Positions 7,061-14,259 of a stretch of 21,789 nt of DNA are shown one piece after another. Source of the stretch: JBBRSC01 sp038245795 (lineage in GTDB: Bacteria > Actinomycetota > Acidimicrobiia > Acidimicrobiales > Microtrichaceae); the NCBI GenBank assembly GCA_038245795.1, contig JBBRSC010000020.1:1-21789 (forward strand), read 5' to 3'. The notes beneath the pieces are model-generated. The model made no database searches. It saw only the letters and a list, made by a program, of their open reading frames with translations, and had not been told where the DNA came from. The translations under genes and the position numbers were made by a program. Position 1 is the first letter of the stretch, and the number at the start of each line of letters is the position of its first letter.

Positions 7061-7593
7061 AACGGTGGCGCCCGATCATCGAGTGGGTCGTGATTGTCGG
7101 CGGAGCGATCGTCGTGGCGTTTCTGTTGAAGATGCTGGTCCTCGAGTCCTTCTCGATCCCCTCGGAGTCGATGGCGTCGTCGCTCACCAACGGCGACCGG
7201 GTGCTCGTCAACAAGCTGGCGTACACGTTCCACGATGTGCGCCGGGGTGACGTCGTGGTGATCGAGCGACCAGCAGGGGCGCCGATCGCTCAACCTGGAG
7301 AACCACAGGACCTCATCAAGCGGGTGATCGGGCTTCCCGGCGAGACCATCGAGACCCGCAACGGTGTGGTCTTCATCAACGGTCGGGCGCTGACCGAACC
7401 CTATCTGGACGCCGGAATCGAAACCGACAACATCGATCAGCCGACCGTGGTGCCCGCAGGATCGATGTTCGTGCTCGGCGACAATCGACAGCGTTCCGTG
7501 GACAGCCGACGCTTCGGTCCGGTGCCCACCACGCTGCTGATCGGCCGTGCCGCGATTTTGATCTGGCCGTTGAATAGGATGTCCTTTCTGTGA
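7057..7593 (+). CDS. lepB: Signal peptidase I (first of a tandem pair)
   Basis: Type I signal peptidase cleaves secretory and Tat signal peptides at the outer membrane face. The 178-residue product has one N-terminal membrane segment (about 8-27). Box B SIPSESM carries the nucleophile Ser38, box D LIKRVIGLPGE the general base Lys88, and box E reads GDNRQRSVDSRRFGP. Downstream of the nucleophile the usual Met-x-Pro-Thr-Leu reads MASSL, a departure in the substrate-pocket strand. Start and stop overlap pafC and the second lepB (ATGA and GTGA). Substrate differences between the two copies cannot be judged from sequence. Confidence 0.93.
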   Translation: MKRWRPIIEWVVIVGGAIVVAFLLKMLVLESFSIPSESMASSLTNGDRVLVNKLAYTFHDVRRGDVVVIERPAGAPIAQPGEPQDLIKRVIGLPGETIETRNGVVFINGRALTEPYLDAGIETDNIDQPTVVPAGSMFVLGDNRQRSVDSRRFGPVPTTLLIGRAAILIWPLNRMSFL

Positions 7594-8165
7594 TCGATGA
7601 CGAAGCTCCGGGGCGATCCGTCACGCTTCCGGAGACCAAGAAGAAGTGGGTGCTCGGCGCCGCCTTGGGCTGGGTCGTCACGATCGGGTTGGCGTTGGCA
7701 GTCACGCTGGGAATCAATGCCTGGGTGTTGCAGGTGTACTCGATTCCTTCGGAGTCCATGGTTCCGACGCTGCTGATCGGTGACCGGGTTGTCGTGTCGA
7801 AGCTGAGTACCGATCCGGGCCGGGGTGACATCGTCGTGTTCGAGCGGCCGCCCAATGACCCAGCAGGGCCTGGCGATCCTGCGGTGCTCATCAAGCGCGT
7901 CATCGGACTTCCGGGGGAGACCCTCAGCGCACAGGCAGGTGTGGTCTACGTCGACGGCAAACCCCTGCAGGAGGACTATCTCCCCGAGGGGATGGTGACG
8001 CTCATCAATGGCGAGATCAAGGTTGGGCCGAACCAGCTCCTCATGATGGGCGACAATCGAACGAACTCCAAGGACGGTCGCGTCTTCGGTCCGATCAGCA
8101 AGGATCTGATCGTCGGCCGAGCGATTTTCAGAATCTGGCCCTTCGGTCGCGTCGGCGGCCTCTGA
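7590..8165 (+). CDS. lepB: Signal peptidase I (second of a tandem pair)
   Basis: The 191-residue product has a cytoplasmic N-terminus of about 20 residues and a membrane segment at about 21-42. Box B SIPSESMVPTLLIGD is canonical with Ser56 as nucleophile, Lys102 lies in IKRVIGLPGE, and box E is GDNRTNSKDGRVFGP. It begins with a GTG overlapping the preceding lepB stop. The two copies share the fold but differ clearly in sequence, so the duplication is old. It is the last gene of the pafBC-lepB operon and faces a reverse-strand gene 40 nt downstream. With tatABC-type genes nearby, a role in processing exported proteins is natural. Confidence 0.94.
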   Translation: MIDDEAPGRSVTLPETKKKWVLGAALGWVVTIGLALAVTLGINAWVLQVYSIPSESMVPTLLIGDRVVVSKLSTDPGRGDIVVFERPPNDPAGPGDPAVLIKRVIGLPGETLSAQAGVVYVDGKPLQEDYLPEGMVTLINGEIKVGPNQLLMMGDNRTNSKDGRVFGPISKDLIVGRAIFRIWPFGRVGGL

Positions 8166-8197
8166 CACTTCCTCCTCTGACACTGCCTCCTCTGACC
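8161..8197 (+). repeat. 15-bp tandem repeat at the lepB stop codon
   Basis: The unit TCTGACACTKCCTCC occurs at 8161-8175 and 8176-8190, followed by a partial third copy (TCTGACC). The first unit contains the lepB stop. It fills the 40-nt gap between convergent genes; no strong terminator hairpin is visible there. Confidence 0.8.
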
Positions 8198-8205
8198 TGA
8201 GCGCT

Positions 8206-8961
8206 TCAGCCGATCTGGACGGCCGCGTCCACCATGCGATCGACGAATCGGCCACAGACGGCGTCGATGCCCATATCGAGGACCCGGGCGATCGCCGGCT
8301 CGAACTGGGCGTCAGTGGCCCACGCTTCACGGCGAAAGCGATGCAGCCTGGTGACCTGGCCGGCGTTCCAATCAGGGGCAGGCAGACTGAGCGCGTCGAT
8401 GGCCGATGTACGCAACCGATCGGCGTGTCGTTCGGAGCCGCCGTCGAGCGCCGACAATCGACTTACATGAGTCAGTCGGACACCTGCGCTCAGCTCCCGC
8501 CAGGCCCGAAGCTGTTCGATGTCGCCGCTGGTCAACCAAAGCCGATCGATGGCACCGGCACTCCGAGCCGCCTGGAGAATGTGCTTCCCCAACTCCAGTG
8601 ATCCAGCTCCCATCCCGGTCGGCTCCAGGATCAACGTCGGCTGGTGAGCGTTCGCCAGCAGCAGCTCGAGCGACACGACGTCAACGGGGAGGTCCGTCGA
8701 CTGGGTGTCGGCGATCATCCGGCGCCGCACCCGACCACCGAGGCGGCCCGACTGATGTAGCACCGGAACCCCGTCGCTCGATGTCCAGACACGACACCAG
8801 ATGCCGTGGGCGCCAAGGCGAAGCGCCGTCGTGAGTGCGTCAGTTGACGCCGCCGGAACGTGACCGGAGGCCCCCTCAATGGCGACAAGACGGGCCGGCG
8901 GCGACAACGGCGACAGTCTTGGCGGCACCGGGAGAGTCTCGTCATCAGGTGAGACCAGCAC
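8206..8961 (-). CDS. GDPD-fold protein lacking catalytic residues (probable pseudoenzyme)
   Basis: The 251-residue product has the outline of a glycerophosphodiester phosphodiesterase TIM barrel. VAIEGASGHVPAASTDALTTALRLGAHGIW matches the family's His-Arg-Gly ... Pro-Glu-Asn-Thr ... Gly-Ala-Asp region, SDGVPVLHQSGRLG follows, and the end ARVLDMGIDAVCGRFVDR matches the closing Gly-Val-Asp-Gly-Ile-Ile-Thr-Asp element. The catalytic His-Arg is replaced by Ile-Glu (28-29), the Glu-x-Asp metal ligands by residues 55-58 (WCRV), and His-Asp by His-Gln (69-70). Hydrolase activity is therefore unlikely. The start is a GTG with no clear Shine-Dalgarno, so a shorter N-terminus is possible. It is the only reverse-strand gene in the first 20 kb and diverges from the zinc-ribbon gene. 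Confidence 0.75.
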   Translation of the reverse strand: MLVSPDDETLPVPPRLSPLSPPARLVAIEGASGHVPAASTDALTTALRLGAHGIWCRVWTSSDGVPVLHQSGRLGGRVRRRMIADTQSTDLPVDVVSLELLLANAHQPTLILEPTGMGAGSLELGKHILQAARSAGAIDRLWLTSGDIEQLRAWRELSAGVRLTHVSRLSALDGGSERHADRLRTSAIDALSLPAPDWNAGQVTRLHRFRREAWATDAQFEPAIARVLDMGIDAVCGRFVDRMVDAAVQIG

Positions 8962-9045
8962 AACCCCAACGGGGACGGGAATCGAATCGCGGCGAAAAGG
9001 TCAACGTCTGGCAAGACCGTGCCGACAGATCACTTACGTATTCGA

Positions 9046-9050
9046 GGAGG
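9046..9050 (+). promoter_or_regulatory. Ribosome binding site of the zinc-ribbon gene
   Basis: GGAGG within a GAGGAGGAG run lies 8 nt before ATG 9059 and fixes the start, although the frame is open much further upstream. Confidence 0.75.
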
Positions 9051-9058
9051 AGACGAAG

Positions 9059-9388
9059 ATGGCCCTGATCAGAGCGACGTGCAATGAATGTGGTGATGTC
9101 GAGCTTCGTTCGCGTGATCTCCAGGTGCGGATCTGCACCGACACCTCGACCTCCACCTATCTCTTTCGATGCCCGGTGTGCCGGATGACCGAGGTCAAGA
9201 ACGCCGACGATCAGATCGTCGACATCCTGGCTGCGGCGGGAGTGAAGTGCGTGGAGTGGCGACTGCCGCAGGAGATGACCGAGCGCCCCGTGGGGGAAGC
9301 AATCACCCACGACGATGTTTTGGACTTCCACGATCTGTTGGCCTCCGACGCCTGGTATGCCTCCTTGGCAGAAACTCTCGAACCCTGA
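9059..9388 (+). CDS. Small zinc-ribbon protein of unknown function
   Basis: This 109-residue protein begins MALIRATCNECGDVEL. It has two Cys-x-x-Cys pairs (Cys8/Cys11 and Cys38/Cys41), the pattern of a zinc ribbon, followed by a helical acidic C-terminal half (ITHDDVLDFHDLLASDAWYASL). Extra cysteines lie at 26 and 64. The start is fixed by a strong Shine-Dalgarno at 9046-9050. Similar proteins are common hypotheticals in actinobacteria; I do not recognise a function. It lies between the divergent GDPD-like gene and tatA, which has its own promoter, so it may be a single-gene transcript. Confidence 0.85.
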   Translation: MALIRATCNECGDVELRSRDLQVRICTDTSTSTYLFRCPVCRMTEVKNADDQIVDILAAAGVKCVEWRLPQEMTERPVGEAITHDDVLDFHDLLASDAWYASLAETLEP

Positions 9389-9444
9389 GGATCGGACGGG
9401 ACCGGTGAGCATGTGGGCTGACGCTGATCCTCCACGTAGCTCGG

Positions 9445-9450
9445 TACACT
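9445..9450 (+). promoter_or_regulatory. Candidate leaderless tatA promoter -10 (TACACT)
   Basis: TACACT ends 6 nt before ATG 9457 and supports that ATG over the in-frame TTG at 9451. Nothing else is recognised in the 68-bp gap after the zinc-ribbon gene. Confidence 0.55.
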
Positions 9451-9456
9451 TTGACG

Positions 9457-10092
9457 ATGGGTCCCCACAGCGTGTTCGCCCTGCTCGACACGCTGACCTT
9501 TCCTGAGACGATCACGTTGGTGGTGTTGGCACTCTTGGTGCTCGGACCCGACAAGTTGCCGACCGCCGCGAAGACCATCGGCATCTGGATCCAGAAGATC
9601 AAGACGGTCAGCGCCGGACTACAGGCCGAAGTGCGGGAGGTTCTCGACGACCCCGCCATGGCCCCTCTGAAGGAATTGGGCGAATTCGCTGCGCAACCTC
9701 GCCAGAAGCTGGCCGAATACGCCCGCGCTGCGACCGCTGATGAGCCAACCGAAACGAAGGACGTCAGCATCCCGGCGACCCCGGAGGTCATGACTCCTCC
9801 CGTGGACGCCCATGGAGGCGATCCCGCTACCGCAACAGCGTCCGTGCCAGACGCCCAAACCGCGGCTCAAACCGAATCGGCTCTCATCGAGGCGTCTGGC
9901 GAGCCTGTCGCCGCCGCCGCTGAGCCGACTGCTCCGACTGAGACGCCGACCGCTCCGACTGAGACGCCGGCTGCTCCGACTGATTCGCCGACCGCTCCGC
10001 TGGCGGAGCGGACCTCAAAGATTGTCGCCACCGGCCCGAACCATCCGATGGAGCGATTCAGCCGCCCGGTGAACACAGACGAGGTGCGGTGA
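9457..10092 (+). CDS. tatA: Twin-arginine translocase subunit TatA/TatB
   Basis: This is the membrane subunit of the Tat pathway, which exports folded proteins. The 211-residue product has a short N-terminus, one membrane helix (about 15-29), then the hinge LGPDKLPTAAKTIG and an amphipathic helix (to about 70). The Gly-Pro-x-x-Leu-Pro hinge is more TatB-like than the Phe-Gly hinge of TatA, and the long tail also fits TatB. The conserved gene order (Rv2094c position) is named tatA, so that symbol is used with caution. The tail is Ala/Pro/Thr-rich with 7-residue repeats. Its stop overlaps the tatC GTG (GTGA). Confidence 0.85.
   Translation: MGPHSVFALLDTLTFPETITLVVLALLVLGPDKLPTAAKTIGIWIQKIKTVSAGLQAEVREVLDDPAMAPLKELGEFAAQPRQKLAEYARAATADEPTETKDVSIPATPEVMTPPVDAHGGDPATATASVPDAQTAAQTESALIEASGEPVAAAAEPTAPTETPTAPTETPAAPTDSPTAPLAERTSKIVATGPNHPMERFSRPVNTDEVR
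9931..9993 (+). repeat. Three 21-bp tandem repeats in the TatA/B tail
   Basis: The units at 9931-9951, 9952-9972 and 9973-9993 encode APTETPT, APTETPA and APTDSPT, with a truncated fourth copy after them. The repeat probably lengthens a disordered linker and can vary in copy number by slippage. Confidence 0.85.
9992..10011. repeat. Perfect 9-bp inverted repeat inside the tatA/B coding region
   Basis: CCGCTCCGC (9992-10000) and GCGGAGCGG (10003-10011) are separated by TG. It lies about 80 nt before the tatC start. It could form a stable mRNA hairpin, or may be a chance result of the GC-rich repeat. Confidence 0.6.
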
Positions 10093-10916
10093 ACCTCAAG
10101 TTCCGACGGAAAGCGAGAGGCGCCGAGGCAACCGCCTCGCAGATGACCCTCATGGACCATCTTCGCGAGCTTCGCAACCGCGTCTTCAAGGCGGTGTGCA
10201 CCATTGTGGTGGTCGCGATCGTGGCGTACTTCGTGTACGACCCGATCTTCCGGTTCATGACCGAGCCCTACTGCCGCAGCATCGAAGGCACCTCGCGTGA
10301 CTGCCAGTTCTATCTGTCGGACCTTCTGGGGGGCTTCCTCCTGCGCCTCAAGGTCTCCATGTACGTCGGGTTTATCGGAGCGCTTCCCGTCATCCTCTGG
10401 CAGCTTTGGCGGTTCATCATGCCGGGGCTCTACAAGAACGAGCGTCGATACACCATTGCGTTCGTGGCCTCCTCGATCCTGCTGTTCCTCCTGGGAGCTG
10501 CGCTGGCGTACTACACCCTTCCTCCCATGTTGTCGTGGCTGCAGGACAGCGGCGGTCCCGCGAAATCGATCACGTACATTCCGAGTCCCGACAAGTACTT
10601 CTGGCTCTCGGCCCTCATGATGCTCGCCTTCGGTATCGGGTTCGAGTTTCCGTTGCTGCTCATCGCGCTGCAGATCGTCGGGGTCCTGAACTATCGCCAA
10701 CTCGCACAGGTGCGTCGCTACGCTGCTGTCGGCATCACCGCGGTCGTGGCGGTCATCACGCCGGGAGGTGATCCGATCAGCTTGATCGTGTTGTCGATTC
10801 CGCTCTATCTGTTCTACGAGATGTCCATCATCGTCGGTCGGCTGATGAGCCGATCGAAGAAGAAGCAGAAGAAGGCGAACGAGCTCGAACGGGTCGACGC
10901 CACCAGCGCGTCGTGA
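10089..10916 (+). CDS. tatC: Twin-arginine translocase subunit TatC
   Basis: TatC is the six-helix receptor that binds twin-arginine signal peptides. The 275-residue product shows the cytoplasmic HLRELRNRVFKA motif with Glu27, and FGIGFEFPLLLIAL with the conserved Glu186. Six hydrophobic segments are visible at roughly 34-52, 83-108, 122-145, 172-195, 208-225 and 228-247. The C-terminus is Lys/Arg-rich (SRSKKKQKKANE), as expected inside the cell. GTG 10089 overlaps the tatA/B stop and its own TGA overlaps the helicase GTG (GTGA at both ends), so tatA, tatC and helY are translationally coupled. Confidence 0.97.
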   Translation: MNLKFRRKARGAEATASQMTLMDHLRELRNRVFKAVCTIVVVAIVAYFVYDPIFRFMTEPYCRSIEGTSRDCQFYLSDLLGGFLLRLKVSMYVGFIGALPVILWQLWRFIMPGLYKNERRYTIAFVASSILLFLLGAALAYYTLPPMLSWLQDSGGPAKSITYIPSPDKYFWLSALMMLAFGIGFEFPLLLIALQIVGVLNYRQLAQVRRYAAVGITAVVAVITPGGDPISLIVLSIPLYLFYEMSIIVGRLMSRSKKKQKKANELERVDATSAS

Positions 10917-13561
10917 CCGATTTCGGGTTTCCGCTCGATCGGTTCCAGCTCGACGCCATAGCATCGCTTGATCAGGGCCGTTCGGTGCTCGTTGCTGCAC
11001 CCACCGGGTCCGGCAAGACAGTCGTGGCCGAGGCGGCGATCGACCTTGCGTTGGCAGCTGGCGGGCGGGCGTTCTACACGACGCCCATCAAGGCGCTGTC
11101 GAACCAGAAGTTTGTCGACCTGGCGCTCCGCCTCGGAACGGATCGCGTCGGACTGCTGACGGGCGACAACTCAGTGTCTCCTGAAGCTCCGGTGGTGGTG
11201 ATGACGACTGAGGTCCTGCGCAACATGATCTACGCGGGTTCCTCCGCACTCGAGGATCTGCATGTGGTGATCCTGGATGAGGTCCATTATCTCCAGGACG
11301 CGTACCGCGGGCCGGTCTGGGAGGAAGTCATGATCCACCTCCCCGCCAACGTGCGGCTGGTGTGTCTTTCGGCGACCGTGTCGAATGCCTCGGAGCTGGG
11401 CGAATGGATCTCGACGATCCGCGGCCCGACCGACACGATCGTCGAGACAGAACGACCAGTCGAGCTCACGTCGTGGTATCTCGTTGGGGATCGCCTCGCC
11501 GAGGAGGATCATCTGATTCCTGTTTTGGTGGACGGTCGTCCGAATCCGGACGGCTACCGCTTCGCCGAGGATCCACGAGCAGCGCGTCGTCAGGGAAAGT
11601 TCCGTCGTCGTTTTGCCACGCCCCGCCGCCTCGAGACCGCCATCCGTCTTGGGGAGGAGGACCTCCTTCCAGCCATCTACTTCATCTTCAGTCGCAACGC
11701 CTGCGACGACGCATTCGCCGCCTGTCGGGATGCGGGTCTCAGGTTCACCACCAGCGACGAGCGCCAACGGATCCGCGCCATCGTCGAGGACCGTACCGCC
11801 GCCATCTCCAGCGAGGATCTCAACCTGTTGGGCTATGACCTCTGGCTCGCTGGCCTCGAGGCGGGGCTCGCTGCGCATCACGCCGGAATGGTGCCGGCAT
11901 TCAAAGAAGCGGTCGAGCGGTGTTTCGTCGAGGGCCTCATACGGGTCGTGTTCGCCACCGAAACGTTGGCCCTGGGCATCAACATGCCCGCCCGATCGGT
12001 GGTGATCGAGAAGCTCACCAAATACAACGGCGAGAGTCACGAATTCCTCACCGCCGGCGAGTTCACGCAGCTCACGGGACGCGCTGGGCGGCGCGGGATC
12101 GACGATGAAGGACATGCGCTCGTCATGTGGTCGCCCTTCGTCGGGTTCGATCAGATCGCGACCTTGGCCGCCAGCCGTTCCTTCCCGCTGACCTCATCGT
12201 TCCGCGCCACCTACAACATGGCTGCGAACCTCATCCGGCGCTACGACCGCGACAGCGCGATCGAGATCCTCGGGCTGTCGTTTGCGCAGTTCCAGGCTGA
12301 CAAGGCGCTGGTCGGGCTCCAGCGCCGGCTCGTCGATGAACGCACCCGGCGCGATCGGTTGGCGGAGACGTCGCATTGTGAGCGCGGTGACATCGAGACC
12401 TATGCGTCGCTCCGGGCACGCCAGGAAAAGACCCGCCGCGATCTCCCCGATGGCAAACGAGCGATCGAACGCGCCCTGTCGATGCTCCGCCCGGGCGATG
12501 TGATTGCATTGCCGGACAACGGCGGTAACGCGGCGGTCATTTCGATCGCTCATCGTGCGGGCGGGACCATCCGAATCCGGGCGGTGACCGGCGAAGCAGA
12601 GGTCGTTGTGGCTACGGCCGACGATTTCCTGCAACCGATGCACCCGGTGGCGTTCACCGAACTCCCGGCCCCGTACGCTCCGACTGACTCAGTGTTCCTG
12701 AACGCCACGGCGCGCCAGGTCGCCGACGTACAACTCAATCGCGATGCACGTCGCCGAACCCACGCTTCGACGACCCGCAGCGACCTGGACCGGGCGATCT
12801 CGGGGCACCCCGTCAATGCCTGTCCCGATAGCGACGTCCACCTGCTTGCGTTGAACGAACAACATCAGTTGGACCGAGCTGTTGAGCAGCTCCGCTCGCG
12901 AGTTGCCAAGCGGCAGGGGTCCGTCGTGCGGCGATTTGAGGCGGTGCTCGATCTCATGACCAAGTGGGACATGGTCGAGTCGTGGACATTGACGCGTGCT
13001 GGTCGCCTCCTCGGTTCGCTCTACCACGAGTGTGACCTGCTGATTGCGGAAGCCATGGCGCAAGGCTGTTTCGACGAGCTCGACGAAGCGGAACTCGCGG
13101 CGCTCGTGTCGTGTGTGACCTTCGAGGAGCGGCGCCAGGACGCTCCCCGCCATCCCAGGGCACCGAGCATCCCCGTGGGATCGAGATTCGTGAAGTTGGC
13201 GGCGATTGCCGAGCGACTCCAGGGAGCTGAACGTTCCCGGGGTCTGCCGGTGACCCGACTGCCCGACATGGGCTTTGCGGCGACGGCGTATCGATGGTGC
13301 GCTGGACAGGATCTCTCTGATGTCCTCGACGACGACATGTCGGCGGGCGACTTCGTACGCAACATCAAGGTCCTCGTGGATCTGCTCCGCCAATTCGCGA
13401 TCGTGGCGCCTTCGGCGTCGACGAGAGCAGTCGCCGACCGCGCCGCAGACGCGCTCGTACGGGGGGTGATTGCAACGTCGTCAGAAGTGATCGTGCCAGG
13501 CATGGACGAGGTGGATGTTGCCGGTCGCCCGAACCCGGTCGGACGATCGTCGAGCGGATGA
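10913..13561 (+). CDS. helY: HelY-type superfamily 2 DEVH-box helicase
   Basis: This ATP-dependent helicase belongs to the Ski2/Mtr4-related family; M. tuberculosis HelY (Rv2092c) sits at the same place after tatC. The 882-residue product has Walker A APTGSGKT (29-36), TTPIKALSNQK (56-66), the Walker B box DEVH (122-125), SAT (153-155), ATETLALGINMPARSV (348-363) and motif VI QLTGRAGRRG (386-395). The C-terminal half holds helical regions including DSAIEILGLSFAQFQ, RRFEAVLDLMTKWDMVE and TFEERRQDAPRHPR, typical of the family's DSHCT domain. RNA is the likely substrate by family; this is not shown here. Stop and start overlap the next gene (ATGA). Confidence 0.95.
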   Translation: MTDFGFPLDRFQLDAIASLDQGRSVLVAAPTGSGKTVVAEAAIDLALAAGGRAFYTTPIKALSNQKFVDLALRLGTDRVGLLTGDNSVSPEAPVVVMTTEVLRNMIYAGSSALEDLHVVILDEVHYLQDAYRGPVWEEVMIHLPANVRLVCLSATVSNASELGEWISTIRGPTDTIVETERPVELTSWYLVGDRLAEEDHLIPVLVDGRPNPDGYRFAEDPRAARRQGKFRRRFATPRRLETAIRLGEEDLLPAIYFIFSRNACDDAFAACRDAGLRFTTSDERQRIRAIVEDRTAAISSEDLNLLGYDLWLAGLEAGLAAHHAGMVPAFKEAVERCFVEGLIRVVFATETLALGINMPARSVVIEKLTKYNGESHEFLTAGEFTQLTGRAGRRGIDDEGHALVMWSPFVGFDQIATLAASRSFPLTSSFRATYNMAANLIRRYDRDSAIEILGLSFAQFQADKALVGLQRRLVDERTRRDRLAETSHCERGDIETYASLRARQEKTRRDLPDGKRAIERALSMLRPGDVIALPDNGGNAAVISIAHRAGGTIRIRAVTGEAEVVVATADDFLQPMHPVAFTELPAPYAPTDSVFLNATARQVADVQLNRDARRRTHASTTRSDLDRAISGHPVNACPDSDVHLLALNEQHQLDRAVEQLRSRVAKRQGSVVRRFEAVLDLMTKWDMVESWTLTRAGRLLGSLYHECDLLIAEAMAQGCFDELDEAELAALVSCVTFEERRQDAPRHPRAPSIPVGSRFVKLAAIAERLQGAERSRGLPVTRLPDMGFAATAYRWCAGQDLSDVLDDDMSAGDFVRNIKVLVDLLRQFAIVAPSASTRAVADRAADALVRGVIATSSEVIVPGMDEVDVAGRPNPVGRSSSG

Positions 13562-14163
13562 CGATCTCGCCCGGCAGCACGTGGGGTGAACCCTTTCCTG
13601 ATCTCGTCGCGTTCGAGTCGCTCCCCGTTGCGTCGAACGACGCCGAGCTCGCAGCGCTCGCGTGGGCTACCGGTGGACAGTTTCGGCTGAGGGGGGGCGA
13701 TCTGTTCCGAACCCTCGGTTCGCCCGACCCAACCCGGGGGGCTCGAGGTGAGGCGATCTGCTTCCCGATCGATCTCCTCGAAGTCTCGTTGGATGACGGC
13801 CCCGTGCGGTTCGCGGCCGCCCATGTTGTTGCACGTCGGGGAAAATGGTGGTCCCATCGGACGATCGTCGTCATGAACGCGTCGTTCATCGGTGGGCTGA
13901 ACATGGGACCGAAGGCTCACCCAAACGACGGTCGGGCCGACGCCACCGACGGCCGCCTCGGCCGCCGAGATCGATGGTCCGCCGCCAAGCGCATGGCGGC
14001 GGGCACGCATCTCCCACATCCGAGTCTCAGCGTGACCCGTCGAGCCGAGATGTCGTTCGATTTCGCGGAACCGACACCGATCATCCTTGACGGTGTGCGG
14101 ATCGGTGCCGCTCGCCATCTCTCGATACGGGTGATCCCTGATGCCTGTGCGGTCGTCGCCTGA
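13558..14163 (+). CDS. Hypothetical protein resembling a lipid-kinase C-terminal beta domain
   Basis: The 201-residue product has no clear family name. Its second half (about 100-201: IVVMNASFIGGLNMGPKA, PNDGRADATDG, AAKRMAAGTHLPHPSL, PIILDGVRIG, IRVIPDACAVV) follows the order of motifs in the C-terminal all-beta domain of diacylglycerol/YegS-type kinases. There, an Asn-x-x-x-x-Gly-Gly, an Asp-Gly-x-Leu/Ala-Asp and a late Asp-Gly element are typical. The ATP-binding Gly-Gly-Asp-Gly-Thr of such kinases is absent, so a kinase role is unlikely. ATG 13558 overlaps the helY stop, so it is translated with helY. No signal peptide or membrane segment is seen. Confidence 0.75.
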   Translation: MTISPGSTWGEPFPDLVAFESLPVASNDAELAALAWATGGQFRLRGGDLFRTLGSPDPTRGARGEAICFPIDLLEVSLDDGPVRFAAAHVVARRGKWWSHRTIVVMNASFIGGLNMGPKAHPNDGRADATDGRLGRRDRWSAAKRMAAGTHLPHPSLSVTRRAEMSFDFAEPTPIILDGVRIGAARHLSIRVIPDACAVVA

Positions 14164-14245
14164 CGCGGTCCGACTCCAGTTCCGACGTGGGCGATCTCGA
14201 ACGCGATGCACCGCATGCGCACTATCGCTTTTCGGTATCGATCGC

Positions 14246-14251
14246 TACGGT
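14246..14251 (+). promoter_or_regulatory. Candidate leaderless promoter -10 (TACGGT) of the dehydrogenase gene
   Basis: TACGGT ends 8 nt before ATG 14260. It favours that ATG over the in-frame upstream ATGs at 14206 and 14212, which lie before the element. The remaining 96-bp gap from 14164 shows nothing else. Confidence 0.5.
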
Positions 14252-14259
14252 GGTTCCCT

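Noticed and set aside
8198..8210. Small hairpin CTGA-GCGCT-TCAG between lepB and the GDPD-like gene
   Set aside because: A 4-bp stem is too weak for a terminator.
9388..9432. Possible terminator GAGGATC ... GATCCTC after the zinc-ribbon gene
   Set aside because: The arms are only 7 bp with a 31-nt loop and no T-run.
9867..11000. Reverse-strand frame of 377 codons opposite tatA/B, tatC and helY
   Set aside because: Composition is Arg/His/Asp-rich with no domain, and the opposite strand holds conserved tat genes.
13021..14211. Reverse-strand frame of 396 codons opposite the helY end and the next gene
   Set aside because: It is an antisense shadow; the forward genes overlap neatly (ATGA) and have family motifs.
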